Source: a virus. From it: a DNA stretch of 33,951 bases. The position numbers were made by a program, and so were the translations under genes. Every line of letters starts with the position of its first letter. Within the stretch, counting starts at the first letter, position 1. This document shows positions 15,074 through 21,408 of this stretch, piece after piece. The DNA lies in the IMG/VR virus record IMGVR_UViG_3300042885_000020, positions 1 to 33,951 of that record; one strand, 5' to 3'. Under the pieces are notes generated by a model that was not told where the DNA came from, searched no databases, and saw only the letters and a program-made list of their open reading frames with translations.

Positions 15074-15607
15074 ATGAGCCTAATTAAAATCCAACAAGAA
15101 TTAAAAGCACCTAAAAATCAATTCAATGCTTTTGCTAAATACAAGTACCGAAGTGCAGAAGATATAATCGAAGCAGTTAAACCTATCTGCCATAAGTACG
15201 GCTACGCTTTAATGCTTAGCGATGAGGTAATAGAAGTAGGCGGTAGAGTTTATGTAAAGGCTACCGCTTGTTTAAGTAACGGAGAAGATAACATAACTTG
15301 CACGGGTCTTGCTCGTGAAGAGGAAAACAAAAAAGGAATGGATGCTTCGCAGATTACTGGAGCAGCAAGTAGTTATGCCAGGAAGTATGCCCTTAATGGA
15401 TTGTTTGCAATAGATGATACTAAAGATGCAGATGCTACCAATGAGCATAAAGACGAAGTAAGCGAAGGACAAAAAGCATTTTTGATTGAGCAGTTAGATA
15501 AGACAAAGTTTACCGAAGACCAAAAAGTAAAGGCTGCCCTGAAAATCAATGCCATAAAGACTTTAGACGAATTTAACAAAATTAAAGAAACAATTAAAAA
15601 GAGTTAA
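15074..15607 (+). CDS. erf: ERF-family single-strand annealing protein
   Basis: 177 residues. The ERF signature is visible at ~88-120: GMDASQITGAASSYARKYAL, then FAIDDTKDAD, matching the KG..D.QxxGAxxSYxRRYxL and D-x-D pattern of the family. N-terminal residues ~1-75 form the beta core (KYKYRSAEDIIEAVKPI). The C-terminal ~50 residues are charged and helical, probably for oligomerisation or protein contacts. ERF proteins anneal complementary single strands and circularise or repair phage DNA. It sits next to a small SSB-like protein and the replication genes, which fits. Confidence 0.92.
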   Translation: MSLIKIQQELKAPKNQFNAFAKYKYRSAEDIIEAVKPICHKYGYALMLSDEVIEVGGRVYVKATACLSNGEDNITCTGLAREEENKKGMDASQITGAASSYARKYALNGLFAIDDTKDADATNEHKDEVSEGQKAFLIEQLDKTKFTEDQKVKAALKINAIKTLDEFNKIKETIKKS

Positions 15608-15846
15608 TGAAAGAATTGCTACCATTTGAAAGGCAAATATTGTTAGCTGAAGTATACCACTACGCTTGGTATAACGAAGAGGCATACAAAGACCTTTTAT
15701 TATTCATAGAAAAATATCAAAACCTTTTAGACAAACCTGTATTTTTAACCCAAATCAATAACAATGACACAACAACAACAAATCTTGAACCACTTGCTTT
15801 CGGGCAAAACATTGACACCAATCCAAGCTTTGACGAAGTACAATAG
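15607..15846 (+). CDS. Hypothetical early protein
   Basis: 79 residues; the start overlaps the ERF stop by one base. The N-terminal 50 residues are helical with aromatics (LAEVYHYAWYNEEAYKDLLL). The last ~27 residues (Asn/Thr-rich) are encoded on top of the next gene in another frame and probably carry little constraint. No recognised domain. Confidence 0.6.
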   Translation: MKELLPFERQILLAEVYHYAWYNEEAYKDLLLFIEKYQNLLDKPVFLTQINNNDTTTTNLEPLAFGQNIDTNPSFDEVQ

Positions 15847-15973
15847 CTTAAGATTAGCAGCCGTAGTATTTGAATTAAAACGCAAAGGCTACAAAGTACG
15901 AACGGAATTAATTAACGTTGGTACGAAAAAACAAAGTAAATTAGTAGCTCAATATTCAATTAAAAACAAATAA
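15764..15973 (+). CDS. Winged-helix / helix-turn-helix DNA-binding protein
   Basis: 69 residues that fit a short HTH domain of the HTH_39 type: ILNHLLSGKTLTPIQALTKY, then RLAAVVFELKRKGYKVRTEL as the recognition and wing region, and a basic C-terminus. It overlaps the preceding gene by 83 bases. The size leaves room only for DNA binding, so it may regulate the early operon or act with the replication proteins. Its target could be the palindrome or direct repeats at 14550-14599. Confidence 0.75.
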   Translation: MTQQQQILNHLLSGKTLTPIQALTKYNSLRLAAVVFELKRKGYKVRTELINVGTKKQSKLVAQYSIKNK

Positions 15974-15975
15974 AA

Positions 15976-16170
15976 ATGGAACAAAAAAAATGGAGTGCAG
16001 GTGCTTGGAAAAAGACAACTGCTAAAGGAGAAGTAATTAATTTTACAATTAATGATGTGCGTTACTCGATGTGGGTTAATGCTTACAAGACCGAGAACAA
16101 ACAACCAGATTACAAGATTTATGTAAACGATTTTAAACCAAAAGAAGATGCGGAAGGATTGCCGTTTTAA
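15976..16170 (+). CDS. Small protein with SSB-like acidic tip (DNA replication associated)
   Basis: 64 residues. The start (KKWSAGAWKKTTAKGEVINF) is beta-like and rich in Trp, Lys and aromatics, as in OB-fold nucleic-acid binders. The end, DAEGLPF, resembles the C-terminal tip of Bacteroidetes SSB, which ends in acidic residues followed by LPF and docks SSB-interacting proteins. It lies between the ERF/HTH genes and the DnaA-like gene. I infer a minimal SSB-like protein or an SSB-mimic that recruits host replication proteins. A full-length SSB is absent from the genome. Confidence 0.55.
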   Translation: MEQKKWSAGAWKKTTAKGEVINFTINDVRYSMWVNAYKTENKQPDYKIYVNDFKPKEDAEGLPF

Positions 16171-16172
16171 TT

Positions 16173-16601
16173 ATGCTAAATAGAAAGAAGGACATATCAA
16201 TAAGACAATTAAAGGAGTTATACTTTGCACAACGCAATACCCATTTGCAGCTACACGAAATGATGCAGCAACTTGGATTGTTAGGCATAGAAGATAATGA
16301 ACCTTTAGGGTTAGACATTGGCGCAAGAACGATTGTTAAATTGGTAGACGAGGAGTTTGAGTGCGATGTATTAATTAAGGATAGGAGTTTAAAAACAACG
16401 TTTGGGCGCAAGGCTGCGGCATATTTACTTAGAAGGTACACCAAGTTAAGCCTTAAGGAGATAAGCCAATACACAGGAACAAGCGACCATACGACTGCTA
16501 TCCATAACATAAAACAAGCGAATAACCTAATAGAAACTGAGGACTGGTTTAAAACTAAGCTAAAAAAACTTTGCTTAAAATTAGAACTTAAAGAAATTTA
16601 G
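16173..16601 (+). CDS. DnaA domain IV-like DNA-binding protein
   Basis: 142 residues. The C-terminal half (~71-125) matches the DNA-binding domain IV of DnaA: FGRKAAAYLLRRYTKLSLKE, then TGTSDHTTAIHNIKQ, corresponding to the DnaA signature GxxDHTTxxH. The N-terminal ~70 residues are not the DnaA AAA+ domain and contain no Walker A motif. It could bind an origin or compete with host DnaA. The next gene is the replication initiator-like gene, and a structured RNA lies between. No canonical DnaA box (TTATCCACA) is apparent in the region. Confidence 0.8.
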   Translation: MLNRKKDISIRQLKELYFAQRNTHLQLHEMMQQLGLLGIEDNEPLGLDIGARTIVKLVDEEFECDVLIKDRSLKTTFGRKAAAYLLRRYTKLSLKEISQYTGTSDHTTAIHNIKQANNLIETEDWFKTKLKKLCLKLELKEI

Positions 16602-16603
16602 TG

Positions 16604-16611
16604 TATATTCG
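16604..16611 (+). promoter_or_regulatory. Weak -7-like box before structured RNA
   Basis: TATATTCG resembles TAnnTTTG with one change. I could not find a -33 TTTG at normal spacing; the nearest, at 16570, is 30 bases away. If real, transcription would start near 16618, just before the first hairpin. Listed as weak. Confidence 0.25.
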
Positions 16612-16624
16612 CAACATAAATATA

Positions 16625-16717
16625 AGACACATTAAGGAAGAGCGAACCCATAATGTGTTTAGTGGTTAAATAATAAAGACCCTTGAAGTTCGCTCCTTCT
16701 TGGGTCTTTTCTTTTTT
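16625..16717 (+). ncRNA. Two-hairpin RNA with complementary loops (candidate attenuator)
   Basis: Hairpin A: 10-bp stem 16625-16634 / 16651-16660 with a 16-base loop that contains GAGCGAA (16640-16646). Hairpin B: 8-bp stem 16675-16682 / 16702-16709, a TT/TT internal loop, then 4 bp (16685-16688 / 16696-16699) around the 7-base apical loop TTCGCTC (16689-16695), followed by TCTTTTTTT. The whole apical loop of B is the exact complement of GAGCGAA in loop A, so the two can form a kissing complex. Alternatively 16635-16647 pairs with 16688-16701 over about 13 bp with one bulge, which would break B and act as an antiterminator. B ends directly at the ATG of the replication gene (16719). The control of that gene by this RNA is inferred. 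Confidence 0.72.
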
Positions 16718-16718
16718 T
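16675..16718 (+). terminator. Terminator hairpin abutting the replication gene start
   Basis: The stem AAAGACCC / GGGTCTTT plus inner GAAG/CTTC is followed by TTTCTTTTTTT, a good intrinsic terminator, placed immediately before the ATG at 16719 instead of after a gene. This makes sense only as a conditional stop (attenuator) for the downstream operon. It is the 3' half of the RNA at 16625-16717. Confidence 0.75.
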
Positions 16719-17507
16719 ATGGCAAAACGATTTACAGACACGGAGAAATGGAAAAAACCTTTTATCCGCAACCTTTCAGCACCTTACAAACTTCTATGGC
16801 TTTACATCTGTGATGACTGCGACCACGCAGGAATTTGGCAGGTAGACATTGACGTAGCAAGAATTAGGATAGGCGAACAAATAACGGAGCGTGAAGCTTT
16901 AAAATTTTTTGGAGATAAAATTATTAGAATAGATGAAGGTAACAAATGGTACATACCTTCCTTTATAGATTTTCAGTACCCAAGTGGACTTAACCCAGAC
17001 AACAAAGCACACGGCGGAATTATTAAAGTTTTACAAAAATACAATTTAATAGATGAGGAATTTAAGCCCCTTGTAAGCCCCTTATATGGTGCTATGGATA
17101 TGGATAAGGAAATGGATATGGATAAGGATAAGGTAATGGTAAAGAAAAAACTTGCAGAAAATACAAATGCAAAATGTAATTTTGAACAAGCCTTAGAGTA
17201 TTTTAGTTTTCGTATTGGATTAGAACAAGGCAAAATAGAAGCCGAAAAGTTTTTTAACTATTACGAAAGCAACGGGTGGAAAGTAGGTAAAAACCCTATG
17301 AAAAATTGGAGAGCATCAGCAAATAATTGGATAACTAACTCAACCACATATGCAAAAGGAACTACAAACAATAAGCCAAAACTTAATAAGCACGAACTCG
17401 ACAACCTTAGAAACTACAACTATATCCACTCTACTTCCTATGGAGAAGGAGATTATGCAAAGCTTTTCGGGGGAGAGGATACGCAATCTAAACTCTACCA
17501 TATTTAA
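16719..17507 (+). CDS. Phage replication protein (initiator / helicase-loader type)
   Basis: 262 residues. The start is the ATG at 16719 (MAKRFTDTEKWKK); upstream in-frame TTG at 16683 lies inside the terminator hairpin and is rejected. Residues ~1-115 resemble the N-terminal winged domain of phage replication proteins (KLLWLYICDDCDHAGIW). Residues ~127-140 are a Met/Asp/Lys linker encoded by a DNA repeat. Residues ~153-205 (EKFFNYYESNGWKVGKNPMK, then NWRASANNW) match the C-terminal domain of many phage DnaT/DnaD-like loaders. Function inferred: origin recognition or recruitment of host DnaB. It is preceded by a candidate attenuator. Confidence 0.75.
   Translation: MAKRFTDTEKWKKPFIRNLSAPYKLLWLYICDDCDHAGIWQVDIDVARIRIGEQITEREALKFFGDKIIRIDEGNKWYIPSFIDFQYPSGLNPDNKAHGGIIKVLQKYNLIDEEFKPLVSPLYGAMDMDKEMDMDKDKVMVKKKLAENTNAKCNFEQALEYFSFRIGLEQGKIEAEKFFNYYESNGWKVGKNPMKNWRASANNWITNSTTYAKGTTNNKPKLNKHELDNLRNYNYIHSTSYGEGDYAKLFGGEDTQSKLYHI
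17094..17128 (+). repeat. 17-bp direct repeat in replication gene linker
   Basis: ATGGATATGGATAAGGA occurs at 17094-17110 and 17112-17128, an 18-bp period, followed by a further partial unit (ATAAGG). It encodes the acidic DMDK-type linker. Repeats in the middle of an initiator gene are the known form of the lambda origin (inside gene O), so this is an origin candidate; two copies only, so coding bias is the simpler explanation. Confidence 0.5.
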
Positions 17508-18108
17508 ACAAAACCTTGTTTACCTTATGCAACTTGTAGGAATAAACAATCCTGGAGAAGTTAAGTTAGCAATCTTAGAGGATTGGATAAGAACCGAGTA
17601 TGGTGGCTTTACAATAAACGAGGTTAAAGTAGCGTTTAAGCAAATGGTAGCTAATGACTTTATCGACCACTACCAGAACTTCAGCCCTGCATACTTTAGT
17701 CAGGTAATGGATAGATATAAGAAAAAAGCAAACGAAGTAAGAAAAATGATGCCACAAGAACGAGTAGAAGCAATCCCACACCTTACTGATTTAGAGATAA
17801 TTGATTACTCATATCAAGAATATAAGCTTTTGGAAAATAGAACTTTTGATAGATTGTTTAACCCATTATCTGTATTTACAAAGCTTAATAGTACTGGCAT
17901 TAAGAAGTGGACAAAAGAAGATGGCGCACTTGCTAAAAAGAAACTTATGGAGATTATTACCTATAAGGCTAATAAAATGGACATCATAAGTGCAAAGCAG
18001 TACCGAGATGAATGGACTGAGAGTTGGCTTAAGAACCAAGCAAGAGCAGTTGCGGTAGCTTTATTTTTTGATTTGCAAATTAAAAATGGCAAAGTTTCGT
18101 TTTCTTAA
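17455..18108 (+). CDS. Replication-module protein of unknown function
   Basis: 217 residues from the ATG at 17455 (MQSFSGERIRNLNS). The frame is open to 17350, but earlier codons translate to a low-complexity Thr/Ser string that overlaps the previous gene, so a later start at 17455 (or 17440) is preferred. Helical; the segment NFSPAYFSQVMDRYKKKANE (~residues 85-104) and a late KNQARAVAVALFFDL helix suggest a helicase-loader or DNA-binding role. I recognise it only as a conserved companion of the initiator gene in Bacteroidetes phages. It overlaps that gene by 53 bases. Confidence 0.6.
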   Translation: MQSFSGERIRNLNSTIFKQNLVYLMQLVGINNPGEVKLAILEDWIRTEYGGFTINEVKVAFKQMVANDFIDHYQNFSPAYFSQVMDRYKKKANEVRKMMPQERVEAIPHLTDLEIIDYSYQEYKLLENRTFDRLFNPLSVFTKLNSTGIKKWTKEDGALAKKKLMEIITYKANKMDIISAKQYRDEWTESWLKNQARAVAVALFFDLQIKNGKVSFS

Positions 18109-18122
18109 TATAGTTTTGTAAT

Positions 18123-18428
18123 ATGACCGCAAACGAATTAACCAAAGAAGCAATCAAAACTCTAAATAAAAACGGGTGCTTTGTATGGCGCAATAATAAC
18201 CTTGCGGTTAGAGGTCGCACTTTTATAGGTTTAAAAGGAGTTCCAGATGTTGTAGGTTTTCACACCCAAACAGGAGTAGCGGTTTATTGCGAAACAAAAG
18301 CCATAGGAGATAAACTTAGCAGTTATCAAATAGCGTTCTTAAACTTAGCAAAGACGGCAAATTGTTTTTGTTACATAGCAACCGAAGAAAACGGCAAACT
18401 AACCCTAAAAGAATATGAACAAGAATAG
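18123..18428 (+). CDS. VRR-NUC family nuclease
   Basis: 101 residues, the size of a stand-alone VRR-NUC (PD-(D/E)xK) nuclease. Catalytic residues: D42 in GVPDVVGF, E57 and K59 in CETKA, and Q69 in SSYQIAFLN, matching the PD...ExK...Q order. Related phage proteins are structure-specific nucleases that may cut Holliday or branched DNA. It lies between replication genes and the sigma-like gene and overlaps the latter by 14 bases. Function inferred from the motif. Confidence 0.85.
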   Translation: MTANELTKEAIKTLNKNGCFVWRNNNLAVRGRTFIGLKGVPDVVGFHTQTGVAVYCETKAIGDKLSSYQIAFLNLAKTANCFCYIATEENGKLTLKEYEQE

Positions 18429-18891
18429 TATCATAATTGAACTTTGGGAAAGCCGAGAACTTAAGGAAGCAATAGACAAGATGCAGCCTGAAGATTTACG
18501 AGACGATTTAAGAAGCGAACTATTTAAGGTGCTATGTGAAATGGAAGAAGAGCGTTTAATTGATATGCGTACACGAAACGTATTAAAGTTCTACTTGGTT
18601 AGAACTATGATTAATATGATGCAAAGTAATACAAGCCAATTTTATAGGACATACCGAAAGCCTTTAGAAGTTGAATTGATAGTACACGACAGAGACGAAG
18701 ATTTACTTAATAAAGTAGAAGATGAGTTATCAAAGATGCACTGGTATAAAGCAGAACTTTTAAGAGTGTATGCTATTAAGCATAACTGCAACGCTAAAGA
18801 ATTAAGCAGGGTAACAGGTATTCCGTATATGTCAATCCATAGGGAACTTAAGCTAACTAAACGTGAATTAAAAAAACAATTACGCAAATGA
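18415..18891 (+). CDS. Sigma-70-like transcription factor, probable late-gene regulator
   Basis: 158 residues. The C-terminal ~50 residues form a sigma region 4-like helix-turn-helix (CNAKELSRVTGIPYMSIHRE, ~residues 125-144) followed by a basic end (KRELKKQLRK). Residues ~25-75 (LRDDLRSELFKVLCEMEEER) resemble the region 2 helices of short sigma factors in Bacteroidetes phages, with a polar linker between. Size and layout fit an ECF-like factor. I infer it directs RNA polymerase to late promoters, possibly the TATATTTA sites at 2281 and 27585. Its TGA overlaps the next ATG. Confidence 0.68.
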   Translation: MNKNSIIIELWESRELKEAIDKMQPEDLRDDLRSELFKVLCEMEEERLIDMRTRNVLKFYLVRTMINMMQSNTSQFYRTYRKPLEVELIVHDRDEDLLNKVEDELSKMHWYKAELLRVYAIKHNCNAKELSRVTGIPYMSIHRELKLTKRELKKQLRK

Positions 18892-19121
18892 TAATTATAG
18901 CAGCAATATGCTTTGCAATATTCTTTGTAGAGGTACATCAATTTCATAGGAAGTGGAAATTAGATTTTAAGCCTTTTAGTTGCACAAGTTGTTTAGCAGC
19001 TTGGAGCGGTTTGGCTTTATATTTACTGCCTACAATATGTACCGATGTTATTGCGTTTGTATTTATTCCAGGAGTGTTAGCACCTTTACTTTCAAAACTA
19101 ATGTGGAACTTATGGAAATAG
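18888..19121 (+). CDS. Small membrane protein with CxxC motif
   Basis: 77 residues with an N-terminal membrane helix (~1-16), the motif CTSCLAAWSG (Cys32 and Cys35) and one or two further helices (~37-50 and ~54-70). The CxxC followed by a Trp-Gly turn recalls DUF1360-type small membrane proteins. It is coupled to the sigma-like gene through an ATGA overlap, and its end overlaps the next gene by 10 bases. A host envelope role is possible; nothing more can be said. Confidence 0.62.
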   Translation: MIIIAAICFAIFFVEVHQFHRKWKLDFKPFSCTSCLAAWSGLALYLLPTICTDVIAFVFIPGVLAPLLSKLMWNLWK

Positions 19122-19357
19122 AACACCGCAAATTTTTAGATGACCACGTTGGTAATTGGCATACAGTCCAAAATGGTTATGTGCGTAACATCGACTTAGA
19201 CATCTTAAAAATGTACGAGCATATTTACCGCAAGTATATGAGTGCAGATTTTATCTTAACAGTATGGTGCGGTAATTGTATTTTTGATATGATTAAACGC
19301 TTGTATACTTGGTACGAAGAGCAACCTAAACCTAAAAATAAAAAAAAGAATGGCTAA
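19112..19357 (+). CDS. Hypothetical protein with WCGNC motif
   Basis: 81 residues from the ATG at 19112 (MEIEHRKFLDDHVGNWH). The frame is open to 18980, but that part overlaps the previous gene by over 100 bases, so the later start is preferred. Residues ~45-65 carry VWCGNCIFDMIKRLYTWY, a Cys-rich helix that may bind a metal or haem; the end is Lys-rich. I recall similar short proteins in Bacteroidetes phages but no function. It overlaps the next gene by 8 bases. Confidence 0.6.
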   Translation: MEIEHRKFLDDHVGNWHTVQNGYVRNIDLDILKMYEHIYRKYMSADFILTVWCGNCIFDMIKRLYTWYEEQPKPKNKKKNG

Positions 19358-19829
19358 CTTTATCCACCCTACCGCTATCATTGGCGATAACGTAATTATT
19401 GGAGATGGCAACTATATTGGTGCTTATTGTATTATAGGCGACAAAGCCGAGCATAAAAAGTTTTGGCAAAAGGAAAAAGGCAAAGTATACATTGGCGATA
19501 ACAATGTTATCACAGGACTTGTAACAATAGACGCAGGAACGGAGATAGACACATTCATTGGAAATAATTGTTTCATAATGAAACACGCACACATCGGACA
19601 CGACTGCACAATTTTAGACAATGTTACTATAAGCTGCGGAGCAAAAATAGGTGGGCATTCTATTGTAGACAATGGTGCTAATATAGGACTTAACGCAGTT
19701 CTACATCAGTTTGCAAACGTAGGAGAAAATTGTATGATTGGTGCAAGTGCTTTTGTAAAAGGAGATGCAAAACCTAATACTAAATACGCAGGAGTTCCTG
19801 CACGAGAAATCGGCTCAAACATAAGATAA
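19350..19829 (+). CDS. LpxA-like left-handed beta-helix acyltransferase
   Basis: 159 residues of hexapeptide repeats (IIGDNVIIGDGNYIG at the start, further repeats to ~residue 135). It retains His84 in HIGHDC and His119 in LHQF, matching LpxA positions H125 and H144. It lacks the C-terminal helical domain of LpxA (262 residues in E. coli), so it is a shorter relative. LpxA adds an acyl chain to UDP-GlcNAc; related enzymes acetylate sugars. Being followed by two glycosyltransferases, it probably modifies a sugar for glycan assembly on host or phage surface. The end, KYAGVPAREIG, is typical of the fold. Confidence 0.82.
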   Translation: MANFIHPTAIIGDNVIIGDGNYIGAYCIIGDKAEHKKFWQKEKGKVYIGDNNVITGLVTIDAGTEIDTFIGNNCFIMKHAHIGHDCTILDNVTISCGAKIGGHSIVDNGANIGLNAVLHQFANVGENCMIGASAFVKGDAKPNTKYAGVPAREIGSNIR

Positions 19830-20416
19830 TGAATGCAATAGTATACTTAAACTATAAAGATAGGAACATCAATACATTGTTTGAAAATATCAAAAATGCA
19901 GGTAAGCATATTGATATAGTAACTATCATTAATGAAGAAGGTATAGCATTTGCAACTAATAAAGGATTAAGGAATTTAAACTTTGATAATATAGATTATG
20001 TAACTATTATGGGTAACGATATATTAGAACCTGATAATTGGTTGCAAATAAGAAATGACTTTTTACAAGACAAAACTATTGGTATTTGTTCTATTCCTTT
20101 ACATAGTACAGGTAATGACACGGCTGATTTAATTGGCAACTTTACTATAACAAAAGAAACTATAAAAAGAGTTGGTGCATTCAATCAAGAACTTGACCCA
20201 TACGGAGCAATAGATTTAGATTATTGTACGAGATGCAGGGCAGCAGGTTTGCATACGAAATTTATTAAAGAATATACCGCTAATCATATTGAGCAAAATA
20301 GCATTGATGCTTATGGTTACAATAAAAATGAATTAGTACAAAAGACCTGGAGTTTGCATAGCAACAATGTATCTGCTTATACAAATGGGAATAAAACATA
20401 TTATATAAACTTATGA
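19829..20416 (+). CDS. GT2-like glycosyltransferase
   Basis: 195 residues. The N-terminal half shows a GT-A type pattern (VTIINEEGIAFATNKGLRNL, then YVTIMGNDILEP with GND in the place of the usual DxD) and the second half carries LDPYGAIDLDYCTRCRAAG, comparable to the acceptor-binding motif of GT2 enzymes. Shorter than most GT2 (about 250 or more), so perhaps a minimal catalytic domain. It shares one base with the preceding gene and overlaps the following one by 4, forming a coupled set. Donor and acceptor are unknown; base composition seems slightly more AT-rich than neighbours. Confidence 0.7.
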   Translation: MNAIVYLNYKDRNINTLFENIKNAGKHIDIVTIINEEGIAFATNKGLRNLNFDNIDYVTIMGNDILEPDNWLQIRNDFLQDKTIGICSIPLHSTGNDTADLIGNFTITKETIKRVGAFNQELDPYGAIDLDYCTRCRAAGLHTKFIKEYTANHIEQNSIDAYGYNKNELVQKTWSLHSNNVSAYTNGNKTYYINL

Positions 20417-21408
20417 AAATACTTTGTATAACTTCAGCTAATAGCGGTGTAGGACTGCACCGAATAATGATGCCTATTGTTTATATGGAAAAAGAGTACG
20501 CACTTATTACCGATGTATTGAATGACGAACTACTTGAACAAGGTTGGGATATTGTGTTAATGAATAGAATGCTTAACGAGATAGATGCAAAGCAAATGGA
20601 CACTTGGCGCACTAAGTACGGATTTAAGTTAGTAGTCGATAATGACGATTACTGGGAACTTAGCGAAAGCCATTTGTTATATTGGAGATACAAGTATAAT
20701 AACATACCTAAATTAATTACAGATTACTTACAGATAGCAGACCTATGTACCTGCACTCACGAAAGGTTAGCAAGTGAGATAAACATATACAATAAGAACG
20801 TTCACATATTACCAAACGCATTACCTTACGGGCAAGAGCAGTTCCAGGATAACAAGACCGAAGATTACAAGGTTAGATTATTTTGGAGCGGTAGCGGAAC
20901 GCACGAAAGAGATTTAGAAATTCTTAGGCAGCCGTTTAAAAGATTGCAAGGTATGAATATAAGAACTGTTATTGCAGGTTACAATGACGGAGAGAAGCCT
21001 ATATGGGATAAAATGATAGATGCCTTTACTTGTGGTCTTAAACTTAACCCTACTATCTACAACTACGCTAAGGTTACTGAATATATGGGTGCTTATACGG
21101 ATAGCGATATTTCAGTTATTCCTTTAGTAGATAACAAGTTTAACGCTATGAAGTCAAATTTAAAGGTATTAGAAACGGCTGCTAAAAAGAACCCTGCTAT
21201 TGTTAGCCAAGTCAATCCTTACCTTGATATGCCCGTGCATTACGTTAAAAGCCAAAAGGATTGGTATAAACATATAAGAGATTTAGTAAGCGATGCGGAT
21301 ATGCGAAAGGAAAGCGGACAAAAGCTATTTGAGTTCTGCCAAAAGAAGTATAACTTTGACGAGATAAATTTAGACCGAAAGTATATTTATAGTAAACTAT
21401 GCCAGTAA
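20413..21408 (+). CDS. GT4-like (GT-B) glycosyltransferase
   Basis: 331 residues with the layout of a GT-B enzyme: an N-terminal Rossmann domain starting MKILCITSANSGVGLHRI, and a C-terminal one with RLFWSGSGTHERDL (~residues 154-167) and a late acidic DSDISVIPLVDNKFNAMKSN region (~residues 228-247) typical of the donor-binding half. It is translationally coupled to the previous GT2-like gene and its end overlaps the next gene by 10 bases. Together the three proteins form a surface-glycan set. Expected target: host O-antigen/capsule or virion proteins (inferred). Confidence 0.78.
   Translation: MKILCITSANSGVGLHRIMMPIVYMEKEYALITDVLNDELLEQGWDIVLMNRMLNEIDAKQMDTWRTKYGFKLVVDNDDYWELSESHLLYWRYKYNNIPKLITDYLQIADLCTCTHERLASEINIYNKNVHILPNALPYGQEQFQDNKTEDYKVRLFWSGSGTHERDLEILRQPFKRLQGMNIRTVIAGYNDGEKPIWDKMIDAFTCGLKLNPTIYNYAKVTEYMGAYTDSDISVIPLVDNKFNAMKSNLKVLETAAKKNPAIVSQVNPYLDMPVHYVKSQKDWYKHIRDLVSDADMRKESGQKLFEFCQKKYNFDEINLDRKYIYSKLCQ

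Noticed and set aside
16683-16718. Upstream TTG start for the replication gene
   Set aside because: These codons lie in the terminator hairpin and the T tract; the ATG at 16719 begins a plausible protein start.
17350-17454. Upstream ATG for the 17455 gene
   Set aside because: Would give a Thr/Ser-rich, low-complexity extension on top of the preceding gene; later starts are preferred.
16173-18108. Canonical DnaA boxes near the DnaA-like and replication genes
   Set aside because: I saw no clear TTATCCACA or one-mismatch cluster there; an origin claim on this basis is not supported.
18111-18118. TAGTTTTG as a -7 promoter box before the VRR-NUC gene
   Set aside because: No -33 element at proper spacing and only a few bases before the ATG; likely chance in AT-rich DNA.
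18980-19111. Longer version of the gene starting at 19112
   Set aside because: The extra part overlaps the small membrane gene by more than 100 bases and does not look conserved.
19366-19375. Further TACCGCT copy as a packaging site
   Set aside because: Lies in the LpxA-like coding sequence and shares only the short core; not counted with the terminase-flanking repeats.
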